Assembly: GCA_017964005.1 (NCBI GenBank)
Contig: JAGCSR010000038.1
Span: forward strand, 1 to 64,000
Reading direction: 5' to 3'
Source of the DNA: Clostridiales bacterium
GTDB lineage: Bacteria; Bacillota; Clostridia; Saccharofermentanales; Saccharofermentanaceae
DNA: 64,000 nt
Part shown: in pieces, positions 8,228-17,722 of the stretch
Position numbering within the stretch: the first letter of the stretch is position 1
Layout of the letters: every line of letters begins with the position of its first letter
The notes under the pieces: model-generated
What the model was told of the DNA's origin: nothing
What the model saw: the letters and a program-made list of their open reading frames with translations, nothing else
Database searches by the model: none
Position numbers and translations under genes: made by a program

Positions 8228-8295
8228 TTGTTTCTTTCTGAGTTTTGTATTACTGACTGATGATTATCCTATCTAAGGGTTGCCCCTCAATATGG

Positions 8296-8301
8296 ATTAT
8301 A
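8296..8301 (-). promoter_or_regulatory. Extended -10 promoter for HExxH protein gene
   Basis: Minus-strand ATGTTATAATCC, the same extended -10 form found before many genes here, about 68 nt upstream of the 8227 start codon. Confidence 0.5.
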
Positions 8302-8515
8302 ACATGCCCAGTAAAGAAAGATTGATTTTTCTCTGTTACCCGATAATCTACTGTCCCATTAATGGACAGACATCGCAAATAGTGAAGAGACATTTATTCA
8401 AGTCGCTTCAAAATCGCTGCCGTGATGTCACGAGTTCAAGCAGACGGGCTAACCGGATCTACTTTGAAGGGGCTGACGACTTCACGGTAAATCTATTAAG
8501 AAGGAGGAAAAGGCA
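8302..8515. other. Gene-free stretch upstream of ParA
   Basis: No convincing gene. It holds an inverted repeat CTGTCC/GGACAG (8351-8356 and 8364-8369) with an AT-rich centre that could be a protein-binding site. The open frame through the rest has no family resemblance I can see. Confidence 0.4.
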
Positions 8516-9220
8516 TTGGAAGACAAATGCAAAGTGACTGCGATCGCCAACCAAAAGGGCGGCGTCGGGAAAACAACCACTGCAGTCAATCTCGGTGTCG
8601 CACTCGGCCATATGGGAAAGAAAGTCTTGCTGGTAGATGCTGATCCGCAAGGATCTCTGACGCGCTGCTGCAATATCGATAACCCTGATGTCGAGCTGGA
8701 TGTGACGCTTTCCGAGCTCATGGCTTATGAGATGACTGGAGAAGATAAGGATTATATATTAATTAATAATGCTATAGAGCATTTCGAGACAGTCGATCTT
8801 ATCCCATCCAACATCAGTCTTTCCGGTACTGAAACAGCTTTGTTCAACTGTATGAGCAGAGAATCAGTACTTAAGAGGACGCTGGCTCCGCTCAGAAGCC
8901 GTTACGACGTGATACTGATCGACTGTATGCCGTCACTCGGCATGATGACCATCAACTCCCTTGTGGCAGCTGATTCGGTCATAATACCTTGTGAACCGTC
9001 TTTTCTGTCTGTAAAGGGACTTGATCTGTTGCTTCATTCGATAGCAAAGGTCAAGAGACAGATAAACCCGGGTCTAAAGGTAGATGGCGTGCTGATGACG
9101 ATGGTTGATTCCAGGACGATCAACGCAAGGGAGATCACAGCAGCTCTTCGAGATGCAATGGGTATTATTATTAATGTGTTTAATATAGAGATATATATGA
9201 TGACTTTTTGTATAATATGA
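8516..9220 (+). CDS. ParA/Soj-family ATPase, C-terminus lost
   Basis: Deviant Walker-A ATPase of the ParA/Soj partitioning family, typical of plasmids and integrative elements. Walker A KGGVGKTTT is at 14-22, the DADPQGSLT motif at 41-49, and Walker B in VILIDCMPSLG. The start is a TTG at 8516, placed 8 nt after AGGAGG. Up to about residue 216 (INAREITAALRDAMG) it follows the family; the last 18 residues are AT-rich-coded and unlike ParA, and the usual 35-50 C-terminal residues are missing. The break at about 9163 coincides with the start of an AT-rich island, so this is probably a 3'-truncated remnant. No parB is present. Confidence 0.8.
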   Translation: MEDKCKVTAIANQKGGVGKTTTAVNLGVALGHMGKKVLLVDADPQGSLTRCCNIDNPDVELDVTLSELMAYEMTGEDKDYILINNAIEHFETVDLIPSNISLSGTETALFNCMSRESVLKRTLAPLRSRYDVILIDCMPSLGMMTINSLVAADSVIIPCEPSFLSVKGLDLLLHSIAKVKRQINPGLKVDGVLMTMVDSRTINAREITAALRDAMGIIINVFNIEIYMMTFCII

Positions 9221-9262
9221 ATATTGTTTTAAAAGTAAAACTGGATGCTATATAGGTGAATC

Positions 9263-10309
9263 ATGATTGAAACAAAAAATAGAGATAATGCTATAGACCT
9301 TATGAAAGGCATCCTTGTCGTTTTCATGACGTTATCACACTTTTTATACTTTACAAATTGGTGGGATTTTGCACCCTATCACTTAATACATGATACAGTG
9401 AATCTGGTTGCATTTCCGGGATTTATGTTTTGCTTTGGATATGTAAGTTGGGGGGCTTATATAAATAGTACTAAAAATGATGTATATTGGCGAATTATTA
9501 AGGCTTCGATAAAGGTTTTAATTGCTTACTATTTTTCTGGAATTTTGTTTCTGCTTACCAAAGACATGTTGTCAGGAATTAATATTTTTAAATTGTTGAC
9601 TTTTCAGATGAATCCTTTTCTAGTGGAGTTTTTATTAAGCTTCTTTCTGTTGGATATGATGCTTATGGTAATAAGAGTTCCATTAAAAAAAGCAAATAAT
9701 TGGTCTTTGGTAATATGTGGTTTTCTGTGCCTTTGCATGTGTTTTTTTCCGTATAAGCCTTCAAAGTTACCGATATTAGGTTGTTTGATAGGGATGGATA
9801 AAGGATTTTATGATCCTATAGTCCAATACTTTCCGCACTTTCTTTTCGGAATGGTATTGTCGAAGGAGAAGATAATGTTTAATAAAATAGTATTGTTTGT
9901 TGTTGCAGTTGCAACAATAGCGTATTATGTATTTTCGGCAATAATTGATATTCCATCTCGTTTTCCTCCTGATGTTTTGTATGTGTTAGGCTCGTCTTTA
10001 TTTGTGTACTCATTGTTTATATTTTGCAAAAAAGTAGAATTGTTGAAATTTAAAGTGAGTTGTGTCGAGTTTGTCGGAAAGAATACACTGGTATATCTTG
10101 TTACTGGGAATTTTGTTATATATACTATCCAAGCTGGAATATCACATGGTGTTGTAAAACAAGAATTTAATTCGGCTAATGACATATGGAAATTTATAAT
10201 CGTATATTTTTTCTGTATTGTAATTGCTTCTGCAATATCCCTGATTATTAAATCTATTGCTCGCAATATTGTGAAAAAAGCAACAATAAAGGAAAGACAA
10301 TATCAATAA
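9263..10309 (+). CDS. Acyltransferase family 3 integral membrane protein
   Basis: Polytopic membrane O-acyltransferase (Acyl_transf_3-like), which typically acetylates a surface glycan or lipid-linked sugar. The N-terminus AIDLMKGILVVFMTLSHF is characteristic, with the His in the first helix presumed catalytic, and about ten hydrophobic segments cover the 348 residues. Base composition is clearly AT-richer than its neighbours (many ttt/tta/aat codons), as is the DNA from about 9160 to 10320, which suggests horizontal acquisition. Its insertion seems to have removed the end of the parA gene. The ATG at 9263 follows TATAGGTGAATC, a modest ribosome-binding site. Confidence 0.85.
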   Translation: MIETKNRDNAIDLMKGILVVFMTLSHFLYFTNWWDFAPYHLIHDTVNLVAFPGFMFCFGYVSWGAYINSTKNDVYWRIIKASIKVLIAYYFSGILFLLTKDMLSGINIFKLLTFQMNPFLVEFLLSFFLLDMMLMVIRVPLKKANNWSLVICGFLCLCMCFFPYKPSKLPILGCLIGMDKGFYDPIVQYFPHFLFGMVLSKEKIMFNKIVLFVVAVATIAYYVFSAIIDIPSRFPPDVLYVLGSSLFVYSLFIFCKKVELLKFKVSCVEFVGKNTLVYLVTGNFVIYTIQAGISHGVVKQEFNSANDIWKFIIVYFFCIVIASAISLIIKSIARNIVKKATIKERQYQ

Positions 10310-10319
10310 TCAAATGAAT

Positions 10320-10403
10320 GGTCACCGGAGGATAGTGTGCCGTAGCACAGGGGATCGCAGATTATTATCTGCAGGCCGCCTATCGGATAAGGTGTCGGGT
10401 GAG
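10320..10403 (+). ncRNA. Candidate structured leader RNA
   Basis: A three-way-junction fold can be drawn by eye: P1 GATAG (10331-10335) with CTATC (10380-10384), P2 TGTGC-CGTA-GCACA (10336-10349), P3 GCAGAT-TATT-ATCTGC (10357-10372), with purine-rich single strands GGGGATC and AGGCCGC between them. It is followed directly by an intrinsic terminator (10404-10435) and then a GNAT gene. The shape resembles a riboswitch with attenuator, but I do not recognise a known class. Could also be the end structure of the preceding transcript. Confidence 0.35.
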
Positions 10404-10435
10404 CCCGGAAAGATGTTTTACATCGCCGGGTTTTT
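10404..10435 (+). terminator. Intrinsic terminator
   Basis: CCCGG pairs with CCGGG and, inside, GATG with CATC around TTTTA, followed by TTTTT. It could end the acyltransferase transcript or act as an attenuator upstream of the GNAT pseudogene. Confidence 0.75.
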
Positions 10436-10463
10436 GTGTTTCCGGCGAAGATAGGAGAATAAA

Positions 10464-10984
10464 ATGAACAAGTCGAGAGTAGAATTGGTCCCTTTATATG
10501 CAGAAGACCGTGAGCAATTCATCAAAGATAATCAGTGGGCCTTTAAGTATGGCTCAATGGAGGAATTCGGATTGCGTAATGATCAGATGGAAGAAGATGG
10601 TGAGATCATCTCGCGCAAGACAATCGAAGACAGTATTGATCAGGGTGAAGCATATAGGATCATATGTGACGGCAAAGTCTCAGGTGGTGTTGTAATCCAT
10701 ATTGAAAAAGACAGAGGCTTTCTCGATCTCCTGTTTACTTTGCCGGATGACCATAGCAAAGGGATCGGATATGGTGCATGGTGTGAAATTGAGAAACTAC
10801 ACCCGGAAGTGCGCGTGTGGGAAACATTCACTTCTATGTAAATAAATGCGGATTTCATATAGTTGAGTTTTATAACCCTTTCCATAAAGGTCCTGATGAG
10901 CATATGGATCCTGGTGAAGAGGATTGTGGTGGCACCGGAATGGATTTTTGCTTCGAAAAGGTGGTAAGAAAACAGCATTCTTGA
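10464..10984 (+). pseudogene. GNAT N-acetyltransferase broken by internal deletion
   Basis: The first frame (10464-10841) encodes a GNAT N-terminus through FTLPDDHSKGIGYGAWCEIEKL, which includes the acetyl-CoA loop region, and then VWET followed by an early stop. The family C-terminus continues in another frame from about 10829 (HFYVNKCGFHIVEF, ending FCFEKVV) to a stop at 10982-10984. Both parts belong to one gene; about ten codons plus a frame shift are missing between them, so the gene is inactive. A normal ribosome-binding site (ATAGGAGAATAAA) remains. The stop overlaps the first operator palindrome of the next gene. Confidence 0.75.
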
Positions 10985-11026
10985 CATATGTCAAATAAGA
11001 GAATAGTATAAAACTGACATATGTCA
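10982..11026 (+). promoter_or_regulatory. Twin palindromic operators and promoter of DUF134 gene
   Basis: Two identical perfect 12-bp palindromes, TGACATATGTCA, at 10982-10993 and 11015-11026, centre-to-centre 33 bp (about three helical turns). A TTGACA -35 overlaps the first copy (10981-10986) and a TAGTAT/TATAAA -10 lies between them. The second copy would sit near the transcription start. This is the expected layout for repression, probably by the HTH domain encoded just downstream. Confidence 0.75.
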
Positions 11027-11042
11027 GAAAAGAGGTGTTGCT

Positions 11043-11771
11043 ATGACACGTAGACCAAGATGCCGTTGCATTAGTCAGTATCCGGATCACTGGTCGTTTT
11101 CTCCTGATGAAGTTTCTTCTGACGAGACTGTCGTGATGAGTCTTGATGAGTTCGAGACTATAAGGCTGATCGATAAAGAAGGCATGACACAGGAAGAATG
11201 CTCCAACCGAATGGGTGTAGCAAGGACGACCGTAACTTCTATTTACGATTCGGCAAGAAAGAAGATCGCTGATGCTTTGATAGATGGTAAAAGGCTTCAG
11301 ATAAGTGGCGGAGCATACCAATTGAAAGAAATGTTCAATATCGGAGCTATTAAGAAAGGAACGAATATTATGAGAATTGCAGTAACATATGAGAACGGAA
11401 ATGTTTTTCAACACTTTGGACACACAGAACAGTTTAAGCTCTATGATGTCGAGAACGGACAGATCGTATGTAGCCAGATCGTTGATACGAACGGAAGCGG
11501 ACACGGTGCTCTTGCCGGATTCCTTAAGGCAGCAGAAGTCGATGCTCTTATCTGTGGTGGAATAGGAATGGGAGCACAGATGGCACTAGCCGAAGCCGGG
11601 ATCAAACTTTACGGCGGAGTTCAGGGATCTGCAGATGAGGCTGCGGAAGCTCTTGCTGAAGAGAATCTCAACTATGATCCTGAGGCCAGATGTGATCACC
11701 ATGATCATGAAGAAGGCCATGAATGCGGTCACGGAAATCACGGATGTGGTCACGGCGGCTGTCATAACTGA
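11043..11771 (+). CDS. DUF134 HTH regulator fused to NifX-type cofactor-binding domain
   Basis: Two-domain protein. Residues 1-95 are a DUF134/UPF0251 DNA-binding domain: CRCISQYP, then an RLIDKEGMTQEECSNRMGV helix-turn-helix. Residues 110-205 (MRIAVTYENGNVFQHFGHTE) are a dinitrogenase iron-molybdenum cofactor (NifX/NafY-like) domain, which binds metal clusters in its relatives. The last 25 residues are rich in His and Cys (CGHGNHGCGHGGC) and probably bind metal. The plausible role is a metal- or cluster-responsive regulator that controls itself through the twin palindromes upstream. No nitrogenase genes are present, and such fusions are common in Clostridia without nitrogen fixation. Confidence 0.9.
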   Translation: MTRRPRCRCISQYPDHWSFSPDEVSSDETVVMSLDEFETIRLIDKEGMTQEECSNRMGVARTTVTSIYDSARKKIADALIDGKRLQISGGAYQLKEMFNIGAIKKGTNIMRIAVTYENGNVFQHFGHTEQFKLYDVENGQIVCSQIVDTNGSGHGALAGFLKAAEVDALICGGIGMGAQMALAEAGIKLYGGVQGSADEAAEALAEENLNYDPEARCDHHDHEEGHECGHGNHGCGHGGCHN

Positions 11772-13137
<1,366 letters not shown>

Positions 13138-13170
13138 GTCTCTGCTTAACCAGATAATTAGGTAAATATA

Positions 13171-13198
13171 AACCCTTGATTCTGCCGGATCAAGGGTT
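13171..13198. terminator. Hairpin terminator after esterase gene
   Basis: AACCCTTGAT pairs perfectly with ATCAAGGGTT around an 8-nt loop, 33 nt after the esterase stop; the plus-strand continuation TATATTTT is a weak U-tract. Confidence 0.7.
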
Positions 13199-13316
13199 TA
13201 TATTTTCGATTTTGAATCCTAAACGGAGACTTTAATGAGTCTATTGAAAAATATAGGATAATCAGATAGAATACAAATAAGGAATTGCACTCCCTATTTG
13301 TATAAGAGGTGATCAG

Positions 13317-14531
13317 ATGTATATTAAAAGAAGTCTTGAGGCAAAAGTCAAAGATATGGCTGAACACTTTCCTGTTGTTTTGGTATGTGGAGCAAGGCAA
13401 GTCGGAAAGACCACACTTTTGAAAAAGATCGCTGAGGATAAGAATGATATTCAATATGTAACTCTTGACCACCCGAGAATCAGGGAGCTTGCAAAAACGG
13501 ATCCGGAGTTGTTTCTGCAACAATACTCTGCACCTGTTATCATTGATGAGATTCAGTATGCCCCGGAGTTGCTGCCGTTTATCAAGATAAGGGTTGATGA
13601 ACTGAAGTTAAACGGACAGTACTATCTGACGGGCTCTCAGATGTTTAACATGATGAGCAACGTCAGTGAGTCTTTGGCAGGCGGAGTCGGCGTATTATCT
13701 ATGTATTCCATGTCGCGATCTGAGATAGAAGGAAGAGACAGTATTCCTTTTAATCCTTCCACCATTAAGGGTTTCACATCTGATGATACTATCTCTGATG
13801 TTTTCGATAAGATATTGCGAGGCGGAATGCCACAGATCATAAGTGATCCCGGATTATCTTACGAGGATTACTACGGTTCATACTTGCAGACATATATTGA
13901 GCGAGATATACGTGATTTTATCAATGTGAAAAATGAAGGTAAGTTTATCAAGTTTATTTCTTGTGTCGCAGCAAGAACAAGTCAGGAAGTAAATCTTGCT
14001 GATCTTGCCAAGGATGTTGATGTTGATCGGAAAACTGCTGACAGTTGGCTTTCGATTCTTGTTACATCAGGTATAGTTGTGCTTTTATATCCGTATTCCG
14101 GCAATACCATAAAACGAATCGTTAAAAGACCCAAAATGTATTTTATGGATACCGGTCTCGCATGCTATTTAAGCATGTGGAACAATGCAAGAGCATTGGA
14201 ATTATCAGCGATGGCCGGAGCGATGTTTGAAAACTATGTTATTTCCGAAATATACAAGAGTTATGCCAATAACGGCATTGAAACCAGAAGCAGATTTACT
14301 TATTACAGAGACAATAATGGAAAAGAGATTGATCTGATGATAATAGAGAACGGAATGTTATACCCCGTAGAGATCAAAATGAATGCTGATCCCGGGAAGA
14401 CTGCTCTTAAGAACTTCTCGGTATTGGATTCTCTCCGGGAAGAAATTGCTGAGGGTGTCGTTCTATGTATGTCATCATCGGTAATCCCTTTGGATGCCCA
14501 TAACAAATTGGTTCCGATTAAAGCTGTCTGA
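13317..14531 (+). CDS. AAA ATPase with DUF4143 C-terminal domain
   Basis: Member of the large AAA_14/DUF4143 family, abundant in Clostridia and Bacteroidetes and of unknown function. Walker A GARQVGKTTLL is at 25-35, Walker B APVIIDEIQYAPE at about 70-82, and a sensor YLTGSQ follows. The C-terminal DUF4143 domain has a winged-helix-like region and a nuclease-like EIDLMI...YPVEIKM motif. 404 residues is full length. AAGAGGTGATC precedes the ATG. A degraded fragment of the same family lies at 23630-23920. Confidence 0.92.
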   Translation: MYIKRSLEAKVKDMAEHFPVVLVCGARQVGKTTLLKKIAEDKNDIQYVTLDHPRIRELAKTDPELFLQQYSAPVIIDEIQYAPELLPFIKIRVDELKLNGQYYLTGSQMFNMMSNVSESLAGGVGVLSMYSMSRSEIEGRDSIPFNPSTIKGFTSDDTISDVFDKILRGGMPQIISDPGLSYEDYYGSYLQTYIERDIRDFINVKNEGKFIKFISCVAARTSQEVNLADLAKDVDVDRKTADSWLSILVTSGIVVLLYPYSGNTIKRIVKRPKMYFMDTGLACYLSMWNNARALELSAMAGAMFENYVISEIYKSYANNGIETRSRFTYYRDNNGKEIDLMIIENGMLYPVEIKMNADPGKTALKNFSVLDSLREEIAEGVVLCMSSSVIPLDAHNKLVPIKAV

Positions 14532-14607
14532 TGCTTTATATGTTGACGTAATTTTCGAAAATCTATAGAATCAAGACATGCACAGTGATGATATGGGGGG
14601 ATAGGAC

Positions 14608-15822
14608 GTGGCAACGTTATGTAAGAATTGCAGCCATGCGCTGGTATTTAATCCGAGATCGCAGATGCTCGAATGTTCTTACTGCGGGAGTTCTTTTGCG
14701 CCCGAAGAGATCCAATCTGAAGCCAAAGAATTCAGGGAAGACCTGAAGGCGGAAAATGCGGCCGAGATCTATAACTCCCAAGATGAGAAACTCATGGATT
14801 GCTACATTTATTCGTGCAGTGAGTGTGGCGGCGAGATCATTGTAAACGGCACTGAGGCGTCGACGACATGTATTTACTGCGGCAACCCGAATGTCGTTTT
14901 CAGCAGGATAGCAAAGCAGAAGCAGCCGGAGTTCATAATGCCTTTCAGGATTACGAAGGAGGATGCCGTAAAGAGGGCCAGAGATACTATAAGGAAGGGT
15001 GCTTTTGTGCCCCGGGCTATCAAGAAATTCCCGGTCGATTGCTGCAGGGGAATATATCTGCCTTACTGGATCGTCAATGGCACCTATTACGATACGGTGA
15101 TCGTCGAAGGGTCTGTAACGGAAGACAAGAAAACCGTTAAGAGGTATTTCGGACGCACGGGACATTTAAAGTTCAAGGATCTTCCTATCGATGCATCCAA
15201 GGCTCTCTCGGATGACAGCAGTTCAAAGCTGGAGCCTTTCGATCTTACGCATTTGAAGCCATTTGACGAGGATTATCTTGCCGGCTTCTATTCAAATGTA
15301 TCGGACGTTACATACAGTGATGTAAGGATGGCAGCACAGAAGAGGGGACAGGAGTTCTTTGCCGAAGCGGCGATCAAAGACGTTGATGCATTTGACAAGA
15401 AGGTCGTAGATTCCTATCCGTCAATACAAGTCGATACCGATGTGAAATATGCAATGCTCCCTGCGTGGTTCATTACTTTCGATTACAAAGATAAGCACCA
15501 CACCATTCTTGTTAACGGCGACACCGGCAAAGTCGTTTGCGCTCTGCCGTGGAAGAAGGCGCTGTTCAATACCCTCCTCCTTACTATAGCTGTTATAGCA
15601 ACGGTACTGTCGTGTGTTGTGTGTTGGGGGATGCTGACGTCGATGTTTAAGGGTCCTGATGTGGACATCGACAAAACCGATATAAGGATATTGTTGTTCA
15701 TCGTTGTCGGTATCATCACGCTCTTCTCGACAGGAGTCCATAAGGTTAAGAGAGTTGTTGAAAACATCCGTCTTACGCAGGACAAGGCGATGTTCAACTT
15801 TATGAAGAAAAGGCAGGGGTGA
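14608..15822 (+). CDS. Double zinc-ribbon membrane protein
   Basis: Unknown function. Two zinc ribbons are visible: Cys5/Cys8 with Cys22/Cys25 (CSYCGS), and a second with CSECGG and CIYCGN at about 70-90. A long soluble region follows (about 100-300), including CCRGIYLPYW, then two C-terminal membrane helices (about 309-338 and 347-367). Homologous architecture is known as a TFIIB-type zinc-ribbon protein of unknown role in Gram-positives. The start is a GTG at 14608 with GGGGGGATAGGA upstream. The next gene starts 4 nt after its stop, so they form an operon. Confidence 0.82.
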   Translation: MATLCKNCSHALVFNPRSQMLECSYCGSSFAPEEIQSEAKEFREDLKAENAAEIYNSQDEKLMDCYIYSCSECGGEIIVNGTEASTTCIYCGNPNVVFSRIAKQKQPEFIMPFRITKEDAVKRARDTIRKGAFVPRAIKKFPVDCCRGIYLPYWIVNGTYYDTVIVEGSVTEDKKTVKRYFGRTGHLKFKDLPIDASKALSDDSSSKLEPFDLTHLKPFDEDYLAGFYSNVSDVTYSDVRMAAQKRGQEFFAEAAIKDVDAFDKKVVDSYPSIQVDTDVKYAMLPAWFITFDYKDKHHTILVNGDTGKVVCALPWKKALFNTLLLTIAVIATVLSCVVCWGMLTSMFKGPDVDIDKTDIRILLFIVVGIITLFSTGVHKVKRVVENIRLTQDKAMFNFMKKRQG

Positions 15823-15826
15823 TATT

Positions 15827-16237
15827 ATGGTTATAATCTTTTTCTCTTGTCTTTTAGCATTAGGATTCGGATTCGGACTTGCATTCTGGATCTGCGGATC
15901 TATGCTCGATAAATCCAATAATATCGGCGACAGCCGTGGAGACGGCGCGACATACAATGCCGAGACAACATTTACTTCAAGAAACAACAGGATGGACAGA
16001 TCTGCGAGCAAGGAATATTTCAAGCAGAGTGCAGTCTGGAAGGGAGACACCAAAGGCCCTGCAGGTTACGAGCAGGTCAGAAGGCTGACCGAGGAAGAGC
16101 GCCAAAAGAAGGCAGCAGAAGAGAAGAAGGCCAATGTTCCCAAGGGTGCTTTTGTCTCCCAAAATACAAGCGCCTCACCTTCTTCCGATAAATACGATAA
16201 ACCGGATTGGGAGAAACGCGCCGAACACTACTATTAA
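15827..16237 (+). CDS. Small membrane-anchored protein
   Basis: 136 residues with one N-terminal membrane helix (2-25, Phe/Gly-rich) and a hydrophilic, Lys/Glu- and Ser-rich tail likely to be disordered or coiled (LTEEERQKKAAEEKK). No family recognised. It is coupled to the double zinc-ribbon gene 4 nt upstream, with AGGGGTGAT as ribosome-binding site, which suggests a partner or anchor role. Confidence 0.65.
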   Translation: MVIIFFSCLLALGFGFGLAFWICGSMLDKSNNIGDSRGDGATYNAETTFTSRNNRMDRSASKEYFKQSAVWKGDTKGPAGYEQVRRLTEEERQKKAAEEKKANVPKGAFVSQNTSASPSSDKYDKPDWEKRAEHYY

Positions 16238-16255
16238 GGCGGCCTGAAAAAGGGA

Positions 16256-16777
16256 TTATATAAGTTTCTTTCCTCTTACCGTAGCCTTATCGTTGATCAC
16301 GAGGAACCTGTCGCCTGTAAGGACCTCATCAAAATCATCCGGATCTGCATGAACGACACAGAGAGTATTATCCATTCCGTCAACCGTAATAACGATCCAG
16401 CGGTAGGTGCGTCTGCTCCGGTTGTTGATGGAACCCGCGCTTTTACTTTCCTTCTTTACCACGATTCCCGTAGCAACAAGATTGCTTGCTTTGCCCTGTT
16501 TCATTTTAACGATTCCGATTATTAGAGGCGCAAGTCCCATTAAAGCCAGCATGATGCCGCCAAACTGCATATTGACCACTGCCAGCACTCCCAGAGCAAT
16601 AAGGACCGCTCCGACAACCAAAAGGATTATCGACTCTTTGCCCGTGGTCTTTCTAAGAGAAGCTGCCGTTTGGCGTTCGGCATCATTAGAAGCCGGTCTG
16701 AAGTTAAGCTGATCGGACTGAATTAATCTGTACTCTTTGTATTCGTCGCCTAATTCCGAATATACGTCAAAAACCAT
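16256..16777 (-). CDS. Two-helix membrane protein with C-terminal soluble domain
   Basis: 173 residues, function unknown. Two membrane helices at about 49-68 and 73-91, followed by a beta-rich domain of about 75 residues (YRWIVITVDG, CVVHADPDDFDEVLTGDRFLVI), which resembles small OB/SH3-like membrane-protein tails. Strong site AAAGGAGGATC before the ATG. Convergent with the 15827 gene, divergent from the 16904 gene. Confidence 0.68.
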   Translation of the reverse strand: MVFDVYSELGDEYKEYRLIQSDQLNFRPASNDAERQTAASLRKTTGKESIILLVVGAVLIALGVLAVVNMQFGGIMLALMGLAPLIIGIVKMKQGKASNLVATGIVVKKESKSAGSINNRSRRTYRWIVITVDGMDNTLCVVHADPDDFDEVLTGDRFLVINDKATVRGKKLI

Positions 16778-16861
16778 ATGAGATCCTCCTTTGGTCTATC
16801 CTTGATCCGATACTATTATACAGATTTTTGTTTGACAGATAGTACTTTTGAACTCTAGTGA

Positions 16862-16867
16862 TATAAT
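16862..16867 (+). promoter_or_regulatory. Extended -10 promoter for 16904 gene
   Basis: GTGATATAATC, an extended -10 of the form TGnTATAAT, about 37 nt before the chosen start codon; a TTTGACAG segment about 18 nt upstream of it is a reasonable -35. Confidence 0.55.
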
Positions 16868-16903
16868 CTTCCCCGGGTGTTAATTCCCGGAACGGATGAT
16901 GAG

Positions 16904-17722
16904 ATGGCGAGAAAGAATCATAACTGTAAGCAGAAGGTAGTAAAGAAAGCAGAAAAGAAAGCTTCAGCTCCGAAGAAAGATCGAAGGAAATTTCTAAAGA
17001 TCGAATCGAAGCTTTTCGCGACAAAATACACTAACGAGCGCATACGCAGACAGATAGATAACGACAGTATTCTGTTTTTCGTGATCCTGGGCATGTTTAT
17101 ATTTGCTATTGTCATCATTACCATGAGCTTTGTTAGGGCGTATATGGATGTGAGCGCAGATTGGTCTTTCGCACACTGGCTGGGTTCGGTGCGCAGCGAT
17201 CACCCGTTGGGGCTGGTATTCGGCATTACCACCATCATTGTTGCGTATATAGGGGCCGATGAACTTGGGACTTTAAACATGGCCAAGCACATCTTTCCTG
17301 CTACGAGCGGAAGGCGTTACAGTGCAGCCGAGATCGATGAACTTGCAAACGATCCTGATACGGTCTGGATAGATGATGCGCGGGTTTACGCGACCCCCAA
17401 AGCCCTGATCGGTTTTACGAGGGGTCTTGCTGTAGCCGAGTACGGCGATATCGCCGAAGTCATCGTAAGATCAAAACACCACAGCAAAAACACGAGCTAC
17501 ACCGCCGGACGCCGCGCAATAACGGGCCCCACAATGGCTGCCTACTATGCCCTGACCGACCACTATCATGAGTGGGACACATATTACATTATTATCAAGA
17601 CCAAAGATCGCAGACGCTTTGTCCTGACCGAGACAGGTTATAAAGAGGGTTACAAGTCGCTGATCCCGATCCTTGACGAGAAATGCGGGAAGGTCGAATA
17701 CAAGATCAAGGGGCAGTGTTGA
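16904..17722 (+). CDS. Two-helix membrane protein of unknown function
   Basis: 272 residues from the ATG at 16904 (weak GGAACGGATGATG upstream; an in-frame earlier start lacks support). A basic N-terminus rich in Lys (1-35), membrane helices at about 56-77 and 101-118, then a C-terminal domain of about 150 residues with pattern VYATPKALIGFTRGLAVAEYGDI and a YYIIIKTKDRRRFVL strand pair, recalling PH-like membrane-associated domains. No confident family. Convergent with the next gene, their ends overlapping by 17 nt. Confidence 0.68.
   Translation: MARKNHNCKQKVVKKAEKKASAPKKDRRKFLKIESKLFATKYTNERIRRQIDNDSILFFVILGMFIFAIVIITMSFVRAYMDVSADWSFAHWLGSVRSDHPLGLVFGITTIIVAYIGADELGTLNMAKHIFPATSGRRYSAAEIDELANDPDTVWIDDARVYATPKALIGFTRGLAVAEYGDIAEVIVRSKHHSKNTSYTAGRRAITGPTMAAYYALTDHYHEWDTYYIIIKTKDRRRFVLTETGYKEGYKSLIPILDEKCGKVEYKIKGQC

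Noticed and set aside
8418-8470. Possible tRNA T-arm (GAGTTCAAG) upstream of ParA
   Set aside because: The bases flanking the loop do not pair as a T-stem and no other tRNA arm is present.
8280-8537. Plus-strand frame upstream of ParA
   Set aside because: Overlaps the ParA start with no ribosome-binding site and no family signal.
15421-16053. Minus-strand frame of 210 residues
   Set aside because: Antisense to the double zinc-ribbon and small membrane genes; no motif.
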